DNA of 12,292 nucleotides from UBA10939 sp050942745 (GTDB lineage Bacteria; Myxococcota; Myxococcia; Myxococcales; UBA5297), in contig JBMNNX010000205.1 in assembly GCA_050942745.1 (NCBI GenBank), positions 1-12,292 of the forward strand, in the 5' to 3' direction. Of this stretch, positions 1 through 7,914 are shown piece after piece (position 1 is the stretch's first letter; every line of letters starts with the position of its first letter). The notes beneath the pieces were generated by a model. The model did no database searches and was not told the origin of the DNA. It saw nothing but the letters and a program-made list of their open reading frames with translations. The position numbers and the translations under genes were made by a program.

Positions 1-74
1 GGCCGCTCGTCTTCGCCGACGTGACTATCGTTCAGTGACCGGGCACGGCCTTGTCGCGCGTCTGAGGTCCCTGA

Positions 75-695
75 ATGGAGCACGAGTTGCGGCATTCGCA
101 CCCGAGGCGCCAACCGCCCGCTGTCCCCGTGCGCGGGGCCCGGGGGCGGGATGCCGTCTTGACGCTGCCGAACGCGCTCTCTGCGCTGCGGCTTCTGCTC
201 ATCGCGCCGTTCCTCGCCCTCTACCTTAGCGGTCACCTGCTGCCGGCGGTCGTCGTCTTCGCCATCGCGGCCGGCTCCGACGCGCTCGACGGGCTGCTCG
301 CCCGCCTGCTACACCAGCACAGTCGGCTGGGCGCCGTGCTCGACCCGATAGCCGACAAGCTGCTCGGGCTCGCCGCGCTGCTCGCGCTCGTGCTGCACGA
401 CCGGCTGCCGGTCTGGCTGCTCGGCGTCAGCCTGCTGCGCGACGGGGTGGTGTTCGCCATCGCCCTCGTCTCGCGCCTGCAGCACTTCGAGCTCGCGGCG
501 CAGCCGAGCCGGGTTGGCAAGTACGCCACATTGTTCACGAATGCGGCCGTCATCCTTGCCCTGGCCTGGGAGATCTCCTACGCTCCGGTGCTGGCCGGCT
601 ACGTCTTCGCCGTGGCGATGGTCGCCGCGGAATGCCTGGTCGCTGCCGCGGCGCACTACGCGTGGCGCTTCGCGGTCCCACCGCGCCCCGCCTGA
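75..695 (+). CDS. CDP-alcohol phosphatidyltransferase, PgsA-like
   Basis: This 206-residue membrane protein belongs to the CDP-OH_P_transf family, which transfers a phosphatidyl group from CDP-diacylglycerol to an alcohol in the inner membrane. The family signature D-x2-D-G-x2-A-R-x8-G-x3-D-x3-D is complete: D69, D72, G73, A76, R77, G86, D90 and D94. Several hydrophobic segments surround it. The order and the LPNALSALRLLL start of the core resemble phosphatidylglycerophosphate synthase, but a cardiolipin or other head-group synthase of the same family cannot be excluded, so no symbol is given. The start at 75 has a TGAGGT Shine-Dalgarno at 63-68. It adds a charged 28-residue leader not usual in the family; an in-frame TTG at 159 would give the typical MTLPN start but has a poorer ribosome site. 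No clear promoter is visible in bases 1-74. Confidence 0.85.
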   Translation: MEHELRHSHPRRQPPAVPVRGARGRDAVLTLPNALSALRLLLIAPFLALYLSGHLLPAVVVFAIAAGSDALDGLLARLLHQHSRLGAVLDPIADKLLGLAALLALVLHDRLPVWLLGVSLLRDGVVFAIALVSRLQHFELAAQPSRVGKYATLFTNAAVILALAWEISYAPVLAGYVFAVAMVAAECLVAAAAHYAWRFAVPPRPA

Positions 696-804
696 GCCGG
701 CCGGGGAGGCTCCCATCGCAAGGCAGAAGAGAAGAAGGAAGGCCGCGCCTATCCCTCGCTCCGCCACGCCGACCGGCCCGACGCCAAGCCAGGCGGTGAG
801 CCTG

Positions 805-1962
805 ATGGCGAGCGCGGCGGCCGCCCCAGCGCAGGTGTCCGCTCCGGCGCAGCTTCCCGCCGACGAGGAGGCGGCCGCCGGCCTCAGCGAGCACGAGGCG
901 AGGCGGGCCGATCTTCTCTGGGCGGCCGGCATCACCCTCGCCTCGGTGCTGCTGTTCGTGCTGCTCAACGTCTCGGGGACGGCGGCCGTCCCCGTGCTCG
1001 TCGCCCTCTTCATCGCCTACGCCCTCGATCCGATCATCGACTGGTTCGAGGCGCGCAAGCTGTCGCGCACCCTGGGCATCGTCGTGCTCGTCGCCGCGGT
1101 GCTCGTCGCGCTCGCGGGCTTCCTGCTCTACCTGGTGCCCGCGGTGTGGGGGGAGCTGCAGAAGGTCCCCGAGTTCTTGCGCGCCATCGCGCAGAAGGCG
1201 CTCCCGCGCATCGAGGGGCTCATCGGCCAGAGGCTCCCCGACAACGTCCGCGACGCGGCTGCGGCGCTCGGCCAGCAGGGCGGGGGACTCGCCGAGAAGG
1301 CGCTGCCCAAGATCGCCGAGGTCGCGCTCGGCGCCATCGGGGGCACCGCGAGCCTGCTGGTGGCCATCGTCGGCCTGCTCGTCATTCCGGTGCTCACCTT
1401 CTATATGCTGCGCGACTACGACCGGCTCGTCGCTTCGGCCCGCGGCCTGCTGCCGCGCCGCTACGAGCGCCTCGCCTCGGCCCGCTTTGCCGAGGTCGAC
1501 GCGGTGCTCAGCTCGTTCATCCGCGGCCAGCTTACCGTCGGGGCGATCCTCACCTGCATCTATGGCGCGGGGCTGTCGGCGGCCCGGCTCGACCTGGCGT
1601 TCGTCATCGGCGCCGTCGCCGGCTTCGGGAACATGATCCCGTACGTCGGCCCGGCCATCGGCTTCGGCCTCGCCGCGCTCTCGCTCGCGGTGAGCTGGCA
1701 GGGCCCCTGGCAGATCGCCGCCGTCGCCGCGACCTTCGCGGTGGGCATGGGGGCCGAGGGGCTCTTCATCACCCCGCGCGTCCTCGGCGAGAAGGTGGGC
1801 CTGCCCGCCCTCGCGGTGATGATCGCCATCCTCGTCTTCGGCGAGCTCTTCGGCTTCGTCGGTATCCTGCTCGCCGTGCCGGTCACCGCAGTGATGAAGG
1901 TCGTCGTGCGCGTCGTGCTGATGCGCTACCGCCGCTCGAAGCTCTTCCAGGGGATGGCATGA
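805..1962 (+). CDS. AI-2E family transporter (PerM/YdiK-like permease)
   Basis: A 385-residue polytopic inner-membrane protein of the AI-2E transporter (PerM) family, whose members export small molecules such as autoinducer-2 or act as ion antiporters; the substrate here is unknown. Recognisable family blocks are an N-terminal hydrophobic pair (about 40-110), a long periplasmic loop of amphipathic helices (about 115-175), FYMLRDYD, FIRGQL, PYVGP, and the C-terminal TPRVLGEKVGLPAL followed by FGFVGILLAVP. The frame is open upstream to 514, but that part overlaps the preceding gene. ATG 805 is chosen because AGGCGG lies 8 bases ahead and the protein then has the usual family length; GTG at 796 is an alternative. 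An Ala-rich tail of about 30 residues precedes the first membrane segment. Its stop overlaps the next gene by ATGA, so the two are probably translationally coupled. Confidence 0.92.
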   Translation: MASAAAAPAQVSAPAQLPADEEAAAGLSEHEARRADLLWAAGITLASVLLFVLLNVSGTAAVPVLVALFIAYALDPIIDWFEARKLSRTLGIVVLVAAVLVALAGFLLYLVPAVWGELQKVPEFLRAIAQKALPRIEGLIGQRLPDNVRDAAAALGQQGGGLAEKALPKIAEVALGAIGGTASLLVAIVGLLVIPVLTFYMLRDYDRLVASARGLLPRRYERLASARFAEVDAVLSSFIRGQLTVGAILTCIYGAGLSAARLDLAFVIGAVAGFGNMIPYVGPAIGFGLAALSLAVSWQGPWQIAAVAATFAVGMGAEGLFITPRVLGEKVGLPALAVMIAILVFGELFGFVGILLAVPVTAVMKVVVRVVLMRYRRSKLFQGMA

Positions 1963-2888
1963 ACGCCGCGCTTGGCCTCGCGCTCCTCGTGCTCGCCCAG
2001 GCCCCGGCGCGGCCGGAGGTGCTGTTCGCCGAGGCTCCGCCGGTCGAGGTCTGGGTGAGCGAGGACTGGCCCGTCGAGTCCCTGGGCGACCTCGCGCGCC
2101 TGCCCGGCACTTCGGTCGGACTTCGCACGCGGTCGAACATGCTGCGCCCTGAGCTCGCCAGCGCGGTCGCGCGCGGGGCGTTCCTCGTCGAGCTGTCGCC
2201 GCCGATCGTGGAGGCCCATGTCGATCAGTTCCGCCGGCTCACCCGGGCGCACCTGGTGATCGGGTTGCCCGAGAAGCCCGGGGAGGAGCTGCGCTCGCGC
2301 CTGTCGTACCTCGGGCCGCAGCCGCTGCGCCTGCGCGCAGACAGGCTCGACGCGGCGCGCGCGGCCTGGCTCGCGGGCCTGAAGAACGCCGAGGTCGAGC
2401 TCGACCTGCGCGGGCGGATCCCGGAGCAGGACGAGCTTGGCCTCTTCCTCGGCTTGCATCGCGCCCGCCGCGTGGTCCGCCTGCGGGCGAGCGATCCGCC
2501 GGAGATCCTCGAGGGGATTCGGCTCGCCAGGCCCGTGCGCGTCGTCGTCGAGACCGACGACAACCGCGTTCCCGGGCCTATGCTCGCCGCGCTGGCGCGC
2601 CTCGACTGCGCGGTGCGCATCCGGCTCGCTGCCGGCGCCACCGCGGACGAGCTGCTGCGCTTTTCCCACCTCGGCAGGGTCTCGTTCGAGCTATCGCTCG
2701 GCGACGACGCCCCCTCCGAGCTGCCCGGGCTCGCAGCGCTCCTGGGCTCGGTGTCGCTCCAGTCCCGGGCGCTCCCCGCCTCGGCGCCCTCGAACGAAGG
2801 GGAGGGGAAGGGGCCGCAGGAGGCGAGTGTTAAGAAAAGTGCGCCTGGAGGCGCTTCTTCGCTTGACAGAGCTGGGGGCGCTCAGTAA
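1959..2888 (+). CDS. Exported protein of tandem strand-helix units, function unknown
   Basis: I do not recognise this 309-residue protein. Residues 1-15 (MNAALGLALLVLAQA) look like a short signal peptide cleaved before PARPE. There is no lipobox cysteine; the only cysteine is C217. Residues 51-270 read as about nine units of 22-26 residues, each a beta strand (for example VGLRTR, VELDLR, VVRLRA, VRVVVE, VRIRLA, VSFELS) followed by an amphipathic helix often ending in a leucine-rich stretch such as LAALARL. This suggests an LRR-like solenoid or a compact beta/alpha barrel; both are inference. The last 35 residues are low-complexity and charged. ATG 1959 overlaps the permease stop (ATGA) and has AGGGGA at 1949-1954, so it is probably in that operon. 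Its 3' end contains the promoter of the tRNA gene that follows. Confidence 0.8.
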   Translation: MNAALGLALLVLAQAPARPEVLFAEAPPVEVWVSEDWPVESLGDLARLPGTSVGLRTRSNMLRPELASAVARGAFLVELSPPIVEAHVDQFRRLTRAHLVIGLPEKPGEELRSRLSYLGPQPLRLRADRLDAARAAWLAGLKNAEVELDLRGRIPEQDELGLFLGLHRARRVVRLRASDPPEILEGIRLARPVRVVVETDDNRVPGPMLAALARLDCAVRIRLAAGATADELLRFSHLGRVSFELSLGDDAPSELPGLAALLGSVSLQSRALPASAPSNEGEGKGPQEASVKKSAPGGASSLDRAGGAQ

Positions 2889-2891
2889 AAA
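2863..2891 (+). promoter_or_regulatory. Sigma70-type promoter for tRNA-Val
   Basis: TTGACA at 2863-2868 and TAAAAA at 2886-2891 are separated by 17 bases. The -35 is a perfect consensus and the -10 matches four of six positions. Transcription would start near 2898, about 18 bases before the mature tRNA. The bases after the -10 (GCCGCCCGC) form the GC-rich discriminator typical of stable-RNA promoters under stringent control. The promoter straddles the stop codon of the preceding gene. Confidence 0.7.
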
Positions 2892-2915
2892 GCCGCCCGC
2901 GTTTTGCGAAAGCGA

Positions 2916-2987
<72 letters not shown>

Positions 2988-2994
2988 ACGAAGG

Positions 2995-3031
2995 TCCCCC
3001 GGGCAGGTGATGCTCGGGGGATTTTTGTTTT
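2995..3031 (+). terminator. Intrinsic terminator after tRNA-Val, upstream of thrS
   Basis: An 11-base-pair stem, TCCCCCGGGCA (2995-3005) with TGCTCGGGGGA (3011-3021), contains one G-U pair and a 5-base loop GGTGA. It is followed directly by the T-rich run TTTTTGTTTT (3022-3031). This is a canonical Rho-independent terminator. Only 15 bases separate it from the thrS ribosome binding site, so it may also act as an attenuator in front of thrS. Confidence 0.93.
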
Positions 3032-3062
3032 ACGGCCTCGTCCTCGAGGAGGAGAGCAGAGC

Positions 3063-5018
3063 ATGGACCAGATCACGGTGAGGCTGCCCGACGGCTCGGA
3101 GAAGCAGGTTGCGCCCGGCACCTCGGTGCGTGAGTTCATCGCCGAGAAGATCGGCCCGGGGCTCGCCAAGGCCGCGGTCGTCGCCCGGCTCGACGGTGAG
3201 CTGGTTGACTTGAGCCGGCCGCTCGAGTCGGACACCAGGCTCGAGGTGCTGACCACCAAGACCCCGGAGGCGCTCGACATCGCCCGCCACGACGCGGCGC
3301 ACGTGATGGCCAGCGTCGTCCAGCGGCTCTACCCGGGGACCCAGGTCACCATCGGCCCGACGGTCGAGGAGGGCTTCTACTACGACTTCTTCCGCGAGCA
3401 GCCCTTCACTCCCGAGGACCTCGCAAAAATCGAAAAGGCGGTCAACGAGGAGATCGCCCGCGACCTGCCGTTCGTGCGCACGGAGGTTTCGGCCGAGGAG
3501 GCGATCGAGCTCTTCGAGTCGAAGGGCGAGGCGTTCAAGGTCGAGATCGTCCGCGACATCGTCGCCAAGGGCGCCAAGACGCTGACGCTGTACTCCCACG
3601 GCGACTGGGTCGACTTCTGCCTCGGGCCCCACGGCCCCTCGACCAAGAAGATCGGCGTCGTCAAGCTGCTCAACGTCGCGGGCGCCTACTGGCGCGGCGA
3701 CCCGCGCAACCCGATGCTGCAGCGCATCTATGGCACGGCCTTCTTCGACAAAAAGGAGCTCGACGCCTACCTGAAGCGCATCGAGGAGGCCAAGAAGCGC
3801 GATCACCGCAAGCTCGGCCCGCAGCTTGGCCTCTTCACCTTCCACGAGTACTCGCCCGGCTCGGCCTTCTGGCTGCCCAACGGCACGACCCTGCTGCACA
3901 CGTTGCACGAGGCGATGCGCAACCTCGTCCTCGACAACGGCTACCAGGAGGTCAGGACCCCGCTGCTCTTCAACAAGCGGCTGTGGGAGACCTCGGGCCA
4001 CTGGGGCAAGTACCGCGAGAACATGTTCCTGGTCGTCGACAGCGAGACCGACCCGTCGCTGCCGCTCGAGGAGCGCTGCACGCAGTCGCTCAAGCCGATG
4101 AACTGCCCCTCGCACCACCTCATCTACCGGATGGCCAAGCGCTCGTACCGCGAGCTGCCCATCCGCTACTTCACCTCCGACGTGCTGCACCGCAACGAGG
4201 CCTCCGGCACGCTGGCCGGCTTGACGCGCGTGCGCCAGTTCCAGCAGGACGACTCGCACATCTACCTGATGGAGAAGCAGGTCACCGAGGAGGTCGGGGC
4301 CATCTTCAACCTGATGAAGCTGGTCTACGGCTCGGTCGGTCTGCCGTTCACCGCCAAGTTTTCGACCCGCCCCGAGATGCGCATCGGCGACGACGCGATG
4401 TGGGACCGGGCCGAGGGATCGCTGCGCGAGGCGCTCGAGGCGACCAAGCTCGACTGGGAGCTCAAGCCCGGCGACGGCGCCTTCTATGGCCCGAAGATCG
4501 ACTTCGACGTGACCGACTCGCTCGGGCGCAAGTGGCAGCTGTGCACCATCCAGCTCGACTACGCGGCCCCCGAGCGCTTCGGCCTGAGCTACATCGGCTC
4601 GGACAACAGCGAGCACCGCCCGGTGGTGATCCACCGCGCTATCTACGGCTCGTTCGAGCGCTTCATCGCCATCCTCATCGAGCACTTCGGCGGCGCCTTC
4701 CCGGCGTGGCTCGCGCCGGTGCAGGCGCGGCTCGTCACGGTCGCCGAGCGCCACAACGCCTATGCCCATGAGGCGAGGGCAAAGCTGCGCAAGCTGGGCT
4801 TCCGGGTCGAGGTGGACGACGCCAACGAGAAGCTCGGCGCCAAGATCCGCGACGCCCAGCTCCAGAAGATCCCGTTCACCTGCGTGGTCGGCGACAAGGA
4901 GGTCGAGCAGGGCGGGGTCAGCCCGCGCCGTTACGCGGGCGAGGACCTCAAGCTCATGCCGCTCGACAGCTTCGCCGCGCTGTTGGCCAAGGAGGCGGCG
5001 CTGCCGTACGGCGCCTGA
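3063..5018 (+). CDS. thrS: Threonyl-tRNA synthetase
   Basis: This cytoplasmic class II synthetase of 651 residues attaches threonine to tRNA-Thr; E. coli ThrRS has 642. Domains in order: TGS (about 1-63); the N2 editing domain that removes mischarged serine, with H76xxxH80 and the C186-LGP-H190 pair; the catalytic core (about 260-545); and the anticodon-binding domain (about 550-645). Zinc ligands are present: C348 in MNCPSHH, H399 in DDSHIY and H524 in VIHRAIYG. Motif 2 begins at R377-N-E and motif 3 lies in HRAIYGSFERF. All expected catalytic and editing residues are visible, so the enzyme should be full-function. ATG 3063 is chosen over the longer open frame because AGGAGGAG (3047-3054) lies 8 bases ahead and the TGS domain starts at once. 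The frame upstream runs through the terminator and tRNA. Confidence 0.99.
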   Translation: MDQITVRLPDGSEKQVAPGTSVREFIAEKIGPGLAKAAVVARLDGELVDLSRPLESDTRLEVLTTKTPEALDIARHDAAHVMASVVQRLYPGTQVTIGPTVEEGFYYDFFREQPFTPEDLAKIEKAVNEEIARDLPFVRTEVSAEEAIELFESKGEAFKVEIVRDIVAKGAKTLTLYSHGDWVDFCLGPHGPSTKKIGVVKLLNVAGAYWRGDPRNPMLQRIYGTAFFDKKELDAYLKRIEEAKKRDHRKLGPQLGLFTFHEYSPGSAFWLPNGTTLLHTLHEAMRNLVLDNGYQEVRTPLLFNKRLWETSGHWGKYRENMFLVVDSETDPSLPLEERCTQSLKPMNCPSHHLIYRMAKRSYRELPIRYFTSDVLHRNEASGTLAGLTRVRQFQQDDSHIYLMEKQVTEEVGAIFNLMKLVYGSVGLPFTAKFSTRPEMRIGDDAMWDRAEGSLREALEATKLDWELKPGDGAFYGPKIDFDVTDSLGRKWQLCTIQLDYAAPERFGLSYIGSDNSEHRPVVIHRAIYGSFERFIAILIEHFGGAFPAWLAPVQARLVTVAERHNAYAHEARAKLRKLGFRVEVDDANEKLGAKIRDAQLQKIPFTCVVGDKEVEQGGVSPRRYAGEDLKLMPLDSFAALLAKEAALPYGA

Positions 5019-5065
5019 GCGCGGCCGGCGCGGGCCCTCGATCGACGGGGAAGAGTTGGGGCCCG

Positions 5066-5093
5066 TTGACAGTTCTCCGAAGATCGGTATGTT
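5066..5093 (+). promoter_or_regulatory. Sigma70-type promoter for infC
   Basis: TTGACA (5066-5071) and TATGTT (5088-5093) are separated by 16 bases, in the 174-base gap between thrS and infC. A start near 5100 would give a leader of about 93 bases. The leader contains the palindrome ACCGGCCGGT (5117-5126) and a possible 8-bp hairpin (5124-5131 with 5139-5146, two G-U pairs). This would give infC-rpmI-rplT expression independent of thrS, as in the internal infC promoters of other bacteria. Confidence 0.65.
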
Positions 5094-5179
5094 TGCGCCG
5101 GTTTAGAGGCCTGGGAACCGGCCGGTCGGGCGCTTGGAGCCCGGCTTCTTGACATCGCGTGCCGAGGGCGCGCCGAACC

Positions 5180-5185
5180 GGAGGT
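5180..5185 (+). promoter_or_regulatory. Shine-Dalgarno that fixes the ATC start of infC
   Basis: GGAGGT is a perfect anti-16S match and sits 7 bases before ATC 5193. No other start codon lies at a suitable distance in the IF3 frame. The first downstream GTG (5244) has no comparable site and would remove the conserved N-terminal RTNRRIRAREVRV block. Confidence 0.85.
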
Positions 5186-5192
5186 AATACAC

Positions 5193-5828
<636 letters not shown>

Positions 5829-5864
5829 TCGTAGCACTGCAGCACCAACACCGAAGGGAAGACG

Positions 5865-6068
5865 ATGAGCTACAAGCTGAAGACCAAGAGCGGCGCGGCC
5901 AAGCGCTTCCAGGTCAAGAAGAGCGGCAAGGTCAAGTTCGCCAAGGCCTACGCCCGGCACTCCTTCCTCTCCAAGAGCGGAAAGGTGAACCGGCGTCTGC
6001 GCGGCACTGGCCACCTGGAGAACATGGACGCGAAGAAGGTGAAGAAGGAGCTGTTCCCGTACGGCTAG
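5865..6068 (+). CDS. rpmI: Large ribosomal subunit protein bL35
   Basis: A 67-residue, strongly basic protein of the 50S subunit, close to the usual 64-66 residues. It has the family pattern of KxKTKSGAAKRF near the start, the central HSFLSKSGKVNRRLRG region and a C terminus ending in LFPYG. ATG 5865 has AAGGGA (5854-5859) at a good distance. It lies 36 bases after infC and 84 bases before rplT, the order found across bacteria, where L20 or IF3 commonly controls expression of this small operon at the RNA level. No separate promoter is apparent. Confidence 0.98.
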   Translation: MSYKLKTKSGAAKRFQVKKSGKVKFAKAYARHSFLSKSGKVNRRLRGTGHLENMDAKKVKKELFPYG

Positions 6069-6152
6069 CGCGCCGCGAGGGAACACCAAGCAGCGCCCGC
6101 GTTCCATAAGCTCCCGGAACCTCGGGACACGTAGGGTGCGCAAGGAGAAGCA

Positions 6153-6494
6153 ATGCGAGTCAGTAAGGGCTTCAAGGCGCGCAGGCGCCGCAACTCGATC
6201 CTCAAGCTGGCCAAGGGTTTCCGTGGCCGCCGCAAGAACTGCTACCGCCGGGCGAACGAGGCCGTCGAGCGCGCGCTCGATTTCTCCACCCGCGACAGGC
6301 GCCAGAAGCGGCGCGACTTTCGCCGGCTGTGGATCGTGCGCATCAACGCCGCCGCCCGCTTGAACGGGACCACCTACTCCAAGCTCATCGCCGGGCTGAC
6401 CAAGAACGGCGTGGCGGTCGACCGCAAGGTCCTGTCCGATCTGGCCATCTTCGACCCGGCCGGCTTTAGCGCCGTGGTCGCGGCCGCCAAGTAG
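6153..6494 (+). CDS. rplT: Large ribosomal subunit protein bL20
   Basis: A 113-residue basic protein that binds 23S rRNA early in 50S assembly and in many bacteria represses its own operon. Visible family blocks are SILKLAKGFRGRRKNCYRRANE near the N terminus, the RRDFRRLWIVRINAAARLNG segment in the middle and the KVLSDLAIFDPAGF C-terminal part. The N terminus reads MRVSKGFKARRRR, slightly shorter than and different from the common MPRVKRG form, and overall length is a few residues below the usual 117-120. AAGGAG at 6142-6147 supports ATG 6153. It is followed by 149 bases of structured intergenic sequence before pheS. Confidence 0.98.
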   Translation: MRVSKGFKARRRRNSILKLAKGFRGRRKNCYRRANEAVERALDFSTRDRRQKRRDFRRLWIVRINAAARLNGTTYSKLIAGLTKNGVAVDRKVLSDLAIFDPAGFSAVVAAAK

Positions 6495-6505
6495 CGATTC
6501 GAGGC

Positions 6506-6623
6506 GCGCCCCGCAAGATAAGGGGCGCATCCAGAACAGCCACCAACAGGCCGCACAGATCCTCGCAAAGAGTGTCTGGCGGCCTGTTGTGTATTCGGGA
6601 GCCCCCCGGCGCAAAGCGGGCTC
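6506..6623 (+). promoter_or_regulatory. Hairpin-rich leader between rplT and pheS
   Basis: Three consecutive hairpins fill this gap. First, GCGCCCC (6506-6512) pairs with GGGGCGC (6522-6528). Second, an 11-bp perfect stem CAACAGGCCGC (6544-6554) pairs with GCGGCCTGTTG (6579-6589); inside it are CAGA/TCTG and an apical CTC-GCAAA-GAG. Third, GAGCCC (6599-6604) pairs with GGGCTC (6618-6623). None is followed by a T-run, so simple intrinsic termination is unlikely. No phenylalanine-rich leader peptide like E. coli pheM is visible. A role in controlling pheS translation or mRNA processing is inference. Confidence 0.5.
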
Positions 6624-6643
6624 ATCGAGGAGCAGCAAGGGCC

Positions 6644-7789
6644 ATGGGCAACAAAGTGCAGGAAGCTGCAGCGCTTCCCGACGAGGTCCAACAGGAGCTC
6701 GAGTCGGTTCGAGCCGCGGCCAGCGCCGCTTTCCAGGCGGCCTCCGACGCGCAGGCGCTCGAGGCCGCGCGGGTGGCGCACCTCGGGATGAAGGGAGCGG
6801 TCACCAAGCTGTTCGACCGCATCCCGTCGCTGCCCAAGGAGCAGCGGCGAGCCTTCGGGCAGCGGGCCAACGCGCTTCGCGCCGAGCTCGAGAAGGCGCT
6901 CGAAGAGCGCAACAAGGGCCTCGAGCGCGAGGCGCTCGAGCGCGAGCTCAAGGGCGAGCGGCTCGACGTGACGCTGCCGGGCCGCCGCCAACACCTCGGC
7001 CGGCGCCACCCGGTCAGCCGCACGATGGACGACATCTCGGCCATCTTCGCGCGGCTCGGCTTCGAGATAGCCCAGGGCCCGGAGATCGAGCACGACTTCT
7101 TCAACTTCGAGGCGCTCAACATCCCGCCCGACCATCCGGCCAGGGACATGCAGGACACCTTCTGGGTCCAGAAGGAGACCCTCGGGCCCCCTCCGGAGGG
7201 CTCGCAGCAGAGCTTCAAGGTGGACACCGGCACCCTGGGGCGGCCGGGCGCAGACGAAGGCACGGTGGTGCTGCGCACCCACACCTCTCCGGTGCAGATC
7301 CGCACGATGCTCGGGCGAAAGCCGCCGGTGCGCATCATCGCCCCGGGCAAGGTGTACCGCTGCGACAGCGACGTGACGCACACGCCGATGTTCCACCAGG
7401 TCGAGGGCCTGCTCGTGGACAAAGGCGTCACCTTCGCCGAGCTCAAGGGCACCCTCGGCGCCTTCGTGCAGGCGCTGTTCGGCAGCGACACGAAGACCCG
7501 CTTTCGCCCCAGCTACTTCCCGTTCGTCGAGCCGGGCGCGGAGATCGACATCTCCTGTGTCCACTGCAAGGGCGCAGGCTGCCGCATCTGCAAGATGACC
7601 GGCTGGCTCGAGATCCTCGGCGCCGGCATGGTCCACCCGAACGTCTTCCGGGCCGTCGGCTACGACCCGGCGGAGCTGAGCGGGTTCGCCTTCGGCCTCG
7701 GCGTCGAGCGCATCGCGATGCTGCGCTACGGGGTCGATGACCTTCGCAGCTTCTTCGAGAACGACGCGCGCTTTCTCGAGCAGTTCTGA
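6644..7789 (+). CDS. pheS: Phenylalanyl-tRNA synthetase alpha subunit
   Basis: Catalytic subunit of the cytoplasmic alpha2-beta2 enzyme that charges tRNA-Phe. The 381-residue protein has an N-terminal helical, tRNA-binding coiled coil (about 1-105), then the class II core: H122-P-V-S-R-T, FHQVEG (250-255, motif 2 region), the RFRPSYFPF block, and motif 3 in GFAFGLGVER (347-356). It is longer than E. coli PheS (327) chiefly because of two insertions: about 29 residues after F173-W174, and a short C305-x2-C308-x4-C313-x2-C316 module just before GWLEILGAGMVHPN. Both keep the frame and the surrounding motifs intact. ATG 6644 has GAGGAG 11 bases ahead (6627-6632) and AAGG closer in; the upstream frame to 6572 overlaps the leader hairpins and lacks conservation. 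pheT follows after 125 bases. Confidence 0.98.
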   Translation: MGNKVQEAAALPDEVQQELESVRAAASAAFQAASDAQALEAARVAHLGMKGAVTKLFDRIPSLPKEQRRAFGQRANALRAELEKALEERNKGLEREALERELKGERLDVTLPGRRQHLGRRHPVSRTMDDISAIFARLGFEIAQGPEIEHDFFNFEALNIPPDHPARDMQDTFWVQKETLGPPPEGSQQSFKVDTGTLGRPGADEGTVVLRTHTSPVQIRTMLGRKPPVRIIAPGKVYRCDSDVTHTPMFHQVEGLLVDKGVTFAELKGTLGAFVQALFGSDTKTRFRPSYFPFVEPGAEIDISCVHCKGAGCRICKMTGWLEILGAGMVHPNVFRAVGYDPAELSGFAFGLGVERIAMLRYGVDDLRSFFENDARFLEQF

Positions 7790-7914
7790 CCATCGGCGCA
7801 CCGGGTGCGCCCGGCGGCCTCTTGCGCGCGGAGGCGGGCGACAGCCCGGGCCTGGGCCTGTCCGCGGATCTGTTTTGAAGGAGCGCCGGCCCGACGCGGC
7901 CGGCGAAGAGCACG

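Noticed and set aside
1..38. Possible C-terminal end of an upstream gene (frame 3 reads PLVFADVTIVQ then TGA at 36-38)
   Set aside because: Only eleven codons are visible and no family can be recognised. It is plausible as a gene tail but cannot be supported from the window.
1146..1958. Upstream extension of the exported-protein frame within the AI-2E gene
   Set aside because: This part is out of frame within a clear permease gene and is Arg-rich noise. The signal peptide and the ATGA overlap place the real start at 1959.
3030..4769. Long open frame on the minus strand opposite thrS (579 codons)
   Set aside because: GC-rich codon bias in thrS produces long antisense frames. The translation is Leu/Arg/Val-rich with no recognisable domain, and the plus strand clearly encodes ThrRS.
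5149..5177. Second TTGACA in the infC leader (5149-5154) as a promoter
   Set aside because: At 16-18 bases spacing the -10 position is GCCGAA or a similar GC-rich sequence, with no match to TATAAT.
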